Made by a program: the position numbers and the translations under genes. The notes under the pieces are model-generated. The model had not been told where the DNA came from, ran no database searches, and worked only from the letters and a program-made list of their open reading frames with translations. Positions 1 to 3,915 of a stretch of 7,465 bases of DNA are shown here, in pieces. Positions within the stretch are counted from its first letter, which is position 1, and every line of letters starts with the position of its first letter. Origin of the DNA: Dolichospermum compactum NIES-806 (lineage in GTDB: Bacteria > Cyanobacteriota > Cyanobacteriia > Cyanobacteriales > Nostocaceae); contig NZ_AP018316.1 in the NCBI RefSeq assembly GCF_002368115.1, positions 544,429 to 551,893 of the forward strand, read 5' to 3'.

Positions 1-41
1 CCTTTTATGCCACGATCCTTCCACACTACCCAAAATGTTTT

Positions 42-578
42 ATGAGTATTGAAAAAATAGTAGAACAAGCTCTTGAAGATGGTCACTTGACACCGACAAT
101 GGAGGCAGAAGTTGGGCATATTTGCGACAACGTCTCAGAACTGTCAATTGAAGAATACATGGCTTTAGATCGCCTTATGGGTGCATTGTTGACCGGTGAA
201 GTCGTGGCAGTACCTCGTAAACAATTTATCAACGTTATGGAAGAGTTGGTTCTGGGCAATGTCATTGCCAAGGTAGCAGAAATTGAAGTGACCAGCGAAA
301 GTTCTCTAGATGTAGGAGATATAACTGCCTATGCTCTCAATAGGCTACCTCCTCTGTATGCAACGACAGAAGAAGGTGCGAAATATCAACGAGAAAGAGC
401 TAAAACAGAACTTGATGCTTTAATATCTCAACAAGTCAGTGAAGCTATATCTCAGTATTTAGATAAACCTAGTTTCTTCCCAGAACGTCAAGCATTGAAT
501 AAGAACACTGGTAAGGAGGTTTTAACGCAAGTTACTACATTACTGCAAACTTATGCATCTAACTTTCAGGAAAAATAA
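42..578 (+). CDS. comFB: ComFB-family cyclic-dinucleotide receptor protein
   Basis: This is a 178-aa soluble protein of the late-competence ComFB family. The N-terminal helical part (about 1-60) has the run IEEYMALDRLMGALLTGEV. It is followed by the ComFB core (about 62-150), with FINVMEELVL at 62-71 and a YALNRLPPLYATTEEG block near 97-112, the hallmark of the cyanobacterial members. Established knowledge: cyanobacterial ComFB proteins bind cyclic di-nucleotides, and I recall the Anabaena orthologue being named CdgR, a c-di-GMP receptor that controls cell size. The role here is inferred from that. No signal peptide or membrane segment is seen. The reading frame is open to the left edge of the window, but the ATG at 42 gives the N-terminus I expect for the family (MSIEKIVEQALEDG). 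No convincing Shine-Dalgarno precedes it. The gene converges on the L,D-transpeptidase with no clear terminator between them. Confidence 0.9.
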   Translation: MSIEKIVEQALEDGHLTPTMEAEVGHICDNVSELSIEEYMALDRLMGALLTGEVVAVPRKQFINVMEELVLGNVIAKVAEIEVTSESSLDVGDITAYALNRLPPLYATTEEGAKYQRERAKTELDALISQQVSEAISQYLDKPSFFPERQALNKNTGKEVLTQVTTLLQTYASNFQEK

Positions 579-585
579 ATGACAA

Positions 586-605
586 TTGTCAGTTGTCAGT
601 TGTGA
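586..605. repeat. Tandem heptamer TTGTCAG (STRR-like)
   Basis: The heptamer TTGTCAG occurs at 586-592 and 593-599, followed by a partial third copy (TTGTGA) just after the comFB stop. Such short tandem heptamers are common in Nostoc/Anabaena intergenic DNA. There is no evidence that it is functional here. Confidence 0.7.
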
Positions 606-660
606 CCAATCCCCAAGCTCCAATTACGGTAAAAGCCATACAGTAAAAGACTTTTATTCC

Positions 661-674
661 TGACTTCTGACTGC
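661..674. repeat. Heptamer pair TGACTTC / TGACTGC
   Basis: TGACTTC is followed directly by TGACTGC, two near-identical heptamers between the converging comFB and L,D-transpeptidase genes. It is another member of the short tandem repeat class seen at 586-605. Confidence 0.5.
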
Positions 675-684
675 TTTCATATTT

Positions 685-1368
685 TTATTCACGTACTAAT
701 ACTTCTGTACCTATATTTACTTGGCTATATAACATTCGGACATCAATATTACGCATTCTTAGACAGCCGTGAGAAACAGCCGCCCCTAGTAAATCAACAT
801 TTGGTGTGCCATGAAAGCCGAGTTGATACCGACCATCAGACCAAAAACCAATCCATCTATCCCCTAAAGGACTGTCTGGACCGCTCTCGAAAATAGCATT
901 TGTAATGGGATGTCGCCAAATGGGGTCGTGTTCTTTGTGGATGATTTTAAAGTTGCCCGTTGGTGTTTCCCAGCCTTTTTTGCCGATAGCAATTGGATAA
1001 CTAGCTATTATTTCATTATATTGAGAAACATAGACACGGCGATCGCTCAAATCTACAACTACTTGAGTTGTATTTGATACTGGTATTGATCCCTGAGAAC
1101 TCTTAACCGGATCTGTAACTTGATCCTGACTTGACCTTTGTGTTCTCCAAACAGCAGCTTTTTGGGGAGAGTTAGGCACAGAAGCTGCAATTGCACTGTT
1201 GCCAATTTCCACCGCTGAACCCTGTGGATAAACCTCTGTGGATACAGACTGATTTAATTGTCCTGTTGTTCTCATATTGTGCCAATGGACAGCCAGAGAT
1301 AAAATTGCCGTACCAAAACAGAGAAATATGACCATACTCGCTACAGATTCATTTCTTGCCATTGCCAT
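685..1368 (-). CDS. L,D-transpeptidase (YkuD domain), membrane-anchored
   Basis: This 227-aa protein has a short positively charged N-terminus, one hydrophobic segment at about 9-28 (signal anchor), a low-complexity polar linker (about 30-98) and a YkuD catalytic domain at about 101-226. The active-site signature is complete: HG at 186-187 and S-H-G-C-L-R at 199-204, with Cys202 as nucleophile and His200 and Arg204 conserved. YkuD enzymes form 3-3 crosslinks in peptidoglycan or attach proteins to it, outside the cytoplasmic membrane. The domain has the usual length and looks intact. A linker but no LysM motif is seen. The gene is divergent from sigG across a 315-nt spacer, so a role in envelope maintenance fits the context, although shared regulation is only inferred. 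The start at 1368 is used; an in-frame ATG two codons on (1362) is equally possible. Confidence 0.9.
   Translation of the reverse strand: MAMARNESVASMVIFLCFGTAILSLAVHWHNMRTTGQLNQSVSTEVYPQGSAVEIGNSAIAASVPNSPQKAAVWRTQRSSQDQVTDPVKSSQGSIPVSNTTQVVVDLSDRRVYVSQYNEIIASYPIAIGKKGWETPTGNFKIIHKEHDPIWRHPITNAIFESGPDSPLGDRWIGFWSDGRYQLGFHGTPNVDLLGAAVSHGCLRMRNIDVRMLYSQVNIGTEVLVRE
1039..1046. repeat. HIP1 octamer
   Basis: GCGATCGC is the highly iterated palindrome typical of many cyanobacterial genomes. It lies inside the L,D-transpeptidase gene and supports a cyanobacterial origin. Confidence 0.85.
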
Positions 1369-1387
1369 CGCCTATTCATCGCCTATT
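1366..1387. repeat. 11-bp tandem duplication over the L,D-transpeptidase start
   Basis: CATCGCCTATT occurs twice without a gap (1366-1376 and 1377-1387). On the minus strand each copy ends in ATG, so the annotated start codon has a duplicate 11 nt upstream. That upstream ATG is out of frame and opens a 12-codon frame ending in TAG inside the gene. Confidence 0.8.
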
Positions 1388-1434
1388 ATTTATCCCTGAC
1401 ACATCTGGCTAAAGGTGACTGATAATTGATCATT

Positions 1435-1549
1435 AAGTAAGTACCAGTCAAGTATTTAGTGGACATTTGCCAATCTGATCACCATCCCTAACTCTAACAA
1501 AAAGTTAATCCGTAGTCTTCTTTACCTTCTTTTTTCATACTTACTTGAC
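1435..1549. repeat. Spaced inverted repeats in the divergent spacer
   Basis: Two pairs of complementary words lie about 100 nt apart in the LDT-sigG spacer: AAGTAAGTA (1435-1443) with TACTTACTT (1538-1546), and GTCAAGTA (1447-1454) with TACTTGAC (1542-1549). The right-hand words overlap each other. They could be paired protein-binding sites between divergent promoters, or chance. Apart from these and the sigG promoter, I see nothing else in the 1369-1683 spacer. Confidence 0.35.
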
Positions 1550-1623
1550 GATGGAATAAAATGCTGAAAACTCCTTTCTATATATATTTCCGTGTTCCGA
1601 TTATAAATCCGTCACCTTACCGA

Positions 1624-1651
1624 GGAACTTTTGATCTATAATCTAGTCTAA
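1624..1651 (+). promoter_or_regulatory. Putative ECF (RpoE-type) promoter of sigG
   Basis: GGAACTT (1624-1630) is separated by 16 nt from TCTAA (1647-1651). This matches the known E. coli sigma-E architecture (GGAACTT, 16-nt spacer, TCWRA-like -10). It lies 33 nt upstream of the sigG ATG, facing the gene. A TATAAT (1637-1642) sits inside the spacer and could serve as a sigma-A -10, but the hexamer 17 nt before it (ACCTTA) is a poor -35. The ECF reading is preferred. Autoregulation by SigG is inferred. Confidence 0.6.
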
Positions 1652-1683
1652 TGGAAGGGAGTGATTTAACGCCAATCTGATCC

Positions 1684-2340
1684 ATGAGTCAATCCATTAG
1701 TGTATCCTGGTCAACAGTGGATGCCACCTATCCAATAGCATCGGTGCAAGTTGACAAACTCTCAAACAACGATCTTATTTTGCGCTGTCAAGTCGGATTG
1801 CGTCCAGAACGTGCTGCCTTTTCAGAATTGTTACGTCGCTACCAGACTCAAGTTGATCGAGTTTTATATCATTTAGCCCCCGATTGGTCTGATAGAGCCG
1901 ATTTAGCCCAGGAAGTTTGGATTCGTGTCTATAGAAATATTAACCGACTACAAGAACCTGCCAAGTTCCGGGGGTGGTTAAGCCGCATTGCCACAAATTT
2001 GTTCTATGATGAATTACGTAAACGCAAACGGGTCGCTAGTCCCTTATCATTAGATGCTCCCCGCACCTTGGATGATGGGGAAATGGATTGGGAAATTGCC
2101 GGTGATACGCCAAGTCCAGATGAGCAACTAACTACTAGAGAATTTTATGAACAGTTGCGAGAAGCGATCGCTGACTTACCAGAAGTTTTTCGGACTACAA
2201 TTGTTTTAAGAGAAATTGAAGGCATGGCCTATGAAGAAATTGCCGAAATTACCGGAGTTTCCCTGGGAACTGTGAAATCTAGAATAGCCAGAGCCAGATC
2301 AAGATTACAAACTCAGTTACAAAGCTATCTAGATACATAA
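1684..2340 (+). CDS. sigG: ECF-type (group 4) RNA polymerase sigma factor SigG
   Basis: This 218-aa protein has the two-domain ECF layout. Sigma-2 lies at about 41-116, with DLAQEVWIRVYRNI at 73-86 and FRGWLSRIATNLFYDELRKR at 95-114. An acidic linker (about 117-147) follows, and then sigma-4 at about 148-213, with LPEVFRTTIVLREIEGM from 165 and the DNA-binding helix-turn-helix YEEIAEITGVSLGTVKSRIA. The roughly 35-aa N-terminal extension before sigma-2 is longer than in a minimal ECF factor. It directs RNA polymerase to envelope-stress-type promoters; in Nostoc punctiforme I recall SigG being studied with a cognate anti-sigma factor. The downstream membrane anti-sigma gene and the RpoE-like promoter upstream both fit that scheme. 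No good Shine-Dalgarno precedes the ATG; GGAAGGGA at 1653-1660 is too distant. A HIP1 site lies inside at 2164-2171. Confidence 0.92.
   Translation: MSQSISVSWSTVDATYPIASVQVDKLSNNDLILRCQVGLRPERAAFSELLRRYQTQVDRVLYHLAPDWSDRADLAQEVWIRVYRNINRLQEPAKFRGWLSRIATNLFYDELRKRKRVASPLSLDAPRTLDDGEMDWEIAGDTPSPDEQLTTREFYEQLREAIADLPEVFRTTIVLREIEGMAYEEIAEITGVSLGTVKSRIARARSRLQTQLQSYLDT
2164..2171. repeat. HIP1 octamer
   Basis: GCGATCGC within the sigG coding sequence is a cyanobacterial genome signature. Confidence 0.85.
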
Positions 2341-2355
2341 TCTACACCATGTTTC

Positions 2356-2425
2356 CTCAATTCTATGGCAGATTTTAAGAAATATTAAGGACTGTCAACG
2401 AAAATATATATTTTCTGCCATTGAG
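2356..2425 (+). other. Potential intercistronic hairpin between sigG and its anti-sigma gene
   Basis: CTCA (2356-2359) and ATGGCAGA (2365-2372), split by a 5-nt bulge, are complementary to the continuous TCTGCCATTGAG at 2414-2425. This gives a 12-bp bulged stem with a 41-nt loop. The loop ends in an A/T palindrome, and GAAAATATATATTTTC (2400-2415) is itself a perfect 16-nt palindrome. There is no T-run, so it is not a simple terminator. It could affect RNA processing or the ratio of sigma to anti-sigma. Confidence 0.4.
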
Positions 2426-2456
2426 AAGCCAAAATGAATCAACGGGTACTATAAAT

Positions 2457-2918
2457 ATGGAGAAGCGCGATTGTTTCGAGTTATTAAGTGCTTACCTGGA
2501 CGGCGAAGTTACAGCTAGTGAACGCAGGCAAGTTGAAGAGTTGCTATTGACTGATGCCTCGATTAAATGCGTGTACAGGAGACTATTAAATCTTAGAAAA
2601 GGCTTGCATAACATCCCTGTTCCCGCCAACTCCCAGTCATCAGAAGCAACGATTAACCAAGTTTTAGTCCGTGTTAATCGCCGTTATCGCTTGAACTGGA
2701 TGTTAGGTAGTGCAGCCGCAGTGGCTTGTATTTTGGGAGCAATATCTGGTTTGTTGCCCAGTAATTCCAGAATACTAGAAATGGCTACAACACAACCAAC
2801 AGAATTAACACCAACAGCCGCAGATTCGCCCTTAATGGTGGCTTTAAATAACCCAGTTATTGAAATTCCCAAAACAGCAGTAGCTCCTAGCGAGAAGCCA
2901 GTTAACAACCTCAATTAA
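2457..2918 (+). CDS. sapG: Anti-sigma factor, single-pass membrane protein (SigG partner)
   Basis: With the ATG at 2457 the product is 153 aa. The cytoplasmic N-terminus (about 6-50) has the typical anti-sigma opening CFELLSAYLDGEVTASERRQ. One hydrophobic helix at about 80-100 (WMLGSAAAVACILGAISGLL) is followed by a Pro/Thr-rich tail of about 53 residues, predicted outside the membrane. The H-x3-C-x2-C zinc motif of ZAS-type anti-sigma factors is absent: only Cys6 and Cys38 occur in the domain. It presumably holds SigG at the membrane until an envelope signal releases it. It lies 116 nt downstream of sigG, co-directional, and shares a terminator. The name sapG is taken from my recollection of the Nostoc punctiforme partner. 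A TTG at 2421 would add 12 residues, but those residues look unlike the family and no Shine-Dalgarno precedes them, so ATG is preferred. The tail is poorly conserved in this kind of protein. Confidence 0.82.
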   Translation: MEKRDCFELLSAYLDGEVTASERRQVEELLLTDASIKCVYRRLLNLRKGLHNIPVPANSQSSEATINQVLVRVNRRYRLNWMLGSAAAVACILGAISGLLPSNSRILEMATTQPTELTPTAADSPLMVALNNPVIEIPKTAVAPSEKPVNNLN

Positions 2919-2981
2919 TTAATAGCTAAACTGTCACCACTCCAGCAAGCATCAGTGAGTATACCTCCTAGCTGGTCAACT

Positions 2982-2999
2982 TTTTATGATGTCATAAAA
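2982..2999. repeat. 18-nt palindromic site
   Basis: TTTTATGA and TCATAAAA flank a 2-nt centre (TG), 63 nt after the anti-sigma stop. The symmetry is perfect over 8-bp arms. It may be a protein-binding site or an AT-rich coincidence. The spacer around it (2919-3039) holds no gene. Confidence 0.35.
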
Positions 3000-3039
3000 T
3001 ACACCCAAACCAAATCTAAAAATGAGCCGTTTAGCTTAC

Positions 3040-3074
3040 AAACCTCTATTTACTGGCGATTATAGAGGTTTTTT
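3040..3074 (+). terminator. Rho-independent terminator of the sigG operon
   Basis: AAACCTCTAT (3040-3049) pairs with ATAGAGGTTT (3062-3071), a perfect 10-bp stem with a 12-nt loop that runs directly into TTTTTT (3069-3074). It is placed about 120 nt after the anti-sigma stop on the sense strand. It is the clearest terminator in the window. Confidence 0.85.
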
Positions 3075-3161
3075 GATGTCGGTTGATTTCTAAACGAAAC
3101 GTAAAAAGCAAGTTTGGCAAGAATTTTAGGTTGTAAGTGGAAGAATATCGAAAAAATTAAC

Positions 3162-3284
3162 AGGACTTACGCAACTGGCACATTGGTAGGGTGCGTCAGA
3201 TATCAACAATCTGTTTATTTGCAGAATTTATGCAGTCTGACGTACCCTACAACAGATTTTTGGTGTGACACTTGCGTAAGTCCT
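3162..3284. mobile_element. MITE-like fold-back element with nested inverted repeats
   Basis: The ends are 21-nt inverted repeats. The left end (3162-3182) and the reverse complement of the right end (3264-3284) both start AGGACTTACGCAA and agree at 19 of 21 positions. Nested inside is a second inverted repeat: GTAGGGTGCGTCAGA (3186-3200) against TCTGACGTACCCTAC (3236-3250), 14 of 15 matching. The 123-bp unit encodes no transposase, so it would be moved in trans. Words such as GGACTTACGC and GTAGGGTGCGTCAG are familiar to me from dispersed cyanobacterial repeats. No clean target-site duplication is seen: the flanks are ATTAAC and ATTGAT if the unit is cut at 3161/3285 (with small offsets). 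It lies at the broken end of the radical SAM gene. Confidence 0.75.
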
Positions 3285-3666
3285 ATTGATGTTTAGACTC
3301 CAAAGGTTGATAAGGATCTGTGACACTACTCATGTAAATTCTGGGAGGTTGTTTGGGATTTTTCCGATACCAAGTTTCTAATTCTTTTGCTAAAATTTCC
3401 GCAGCATTTTCTTTATAAATTACCCATTTACCCCAGTCTTGACGCATTTTAGGATTAGGGCTAAATGCAGCAGCATAGCAATAACTACAACCATATTGAC
3501 AACCCCGATAAGGATTGAGGGTAAAGTCATAAGCAGCAATAAACCCAGTCGCTTTTGTTAGCAGTGATTTAGCATTTTGGGCGTAAACTGTAGTATCTCC
3601 AAATTTTTCGCGCACGCATTTTGTAGGAGTTTCGTAGCTATAACCTTCATACCTTGGTTTCGCCAT
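3283..3666 (-). pseudogene. 3'-truncated radical SAM protein gene (spore photoproduct lyase-like family)
   Basis: The frame encodes 127 aa. Residues 51-64 (NPYRGCQYGCSYCY) carry the radical SAM CX3CX2C cluster motif at Cys56, Cys60 and Cys63, and YMSSVTDPYQPLE near the end is the next conserved strand of the SPL-like subfamily. Family members run to roughly 300 residues, so about 60 percent, including the rest of the barrel, is missing. The frame ends Q-stop exactly where the MITE-like element begins: the TAG uses one flanking base and two bases of the element. Reading all frames beyond the element (3161 downwards) shows no continuation, so the 3' part seems deleted rather than just interrupted. 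The intact N-terminus starts at the ATG at 3666, with a weak ribosome binding site. It could still produce a cluster-binding peptide, but loss of function is more likely. Confidence 0.75.
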
Positions 3667-3915
3667 ATTTTAATATGTTATTTACTTGATAGATACTAAA
3701 AATGCTATTGAATACATTTAAATACAAGCACTGCTGATACACAAACGTATATTCACGTATTTTTCCGTTTTTTTCTAAACATAGAGAAAACGAAAGTTAG
3801 TATTTTGTGAAAAGATAAAATATCTCTATGAATATACTAATTAACTTTAATCTTTTTCAAATCGTAAACGTGCGAAAACTTCTACATAACTAGCGATATA
3901 AAGTCAAAAATATTT
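3667..3915. other. AT-rich intergenic gap, no gene seen
   Basis: This 249-nt spacer lies between the truncated radical SAM gene and the end of the dual-ATPase gene, both on the minus strand. It contains an imperfect fold (CGTTTTTTTCT at 3766-3776 against AGAGAAAACG at 3783-3792) without a T-run, and two nearby ACGTAT words near 3745-3760. I see no convincing terminator for the dual-ATPase operon. Confidence 0.5.

Noticed and set aside
644..656. Palindrome TAAAAGACTTTTA after comFB as a terminator
   Set aside because: The loop would be a single base and there is no proper T-run after the stem.
2684..2914. 76-codon minus-strand frame inside the anti-sigma gene
   Set aside because: It mirrors the membrane segment and tail of the real gene and has no support of its own.
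3114..3296. 60-codon open frame on the plus strand
   Set aside because: It runs mostly across the MITE-like element, has no family resemblance and no ribosome binding site, and overlaps the truncated radical SAM gene end. It is taken as a chance frame.
3766..3792. Hairpin in the AT-rich gap as terminator of the dual-ATPase operon
   Set aside because: The stem is imperfect and, read on the minus strand, is not followed by a T-run.
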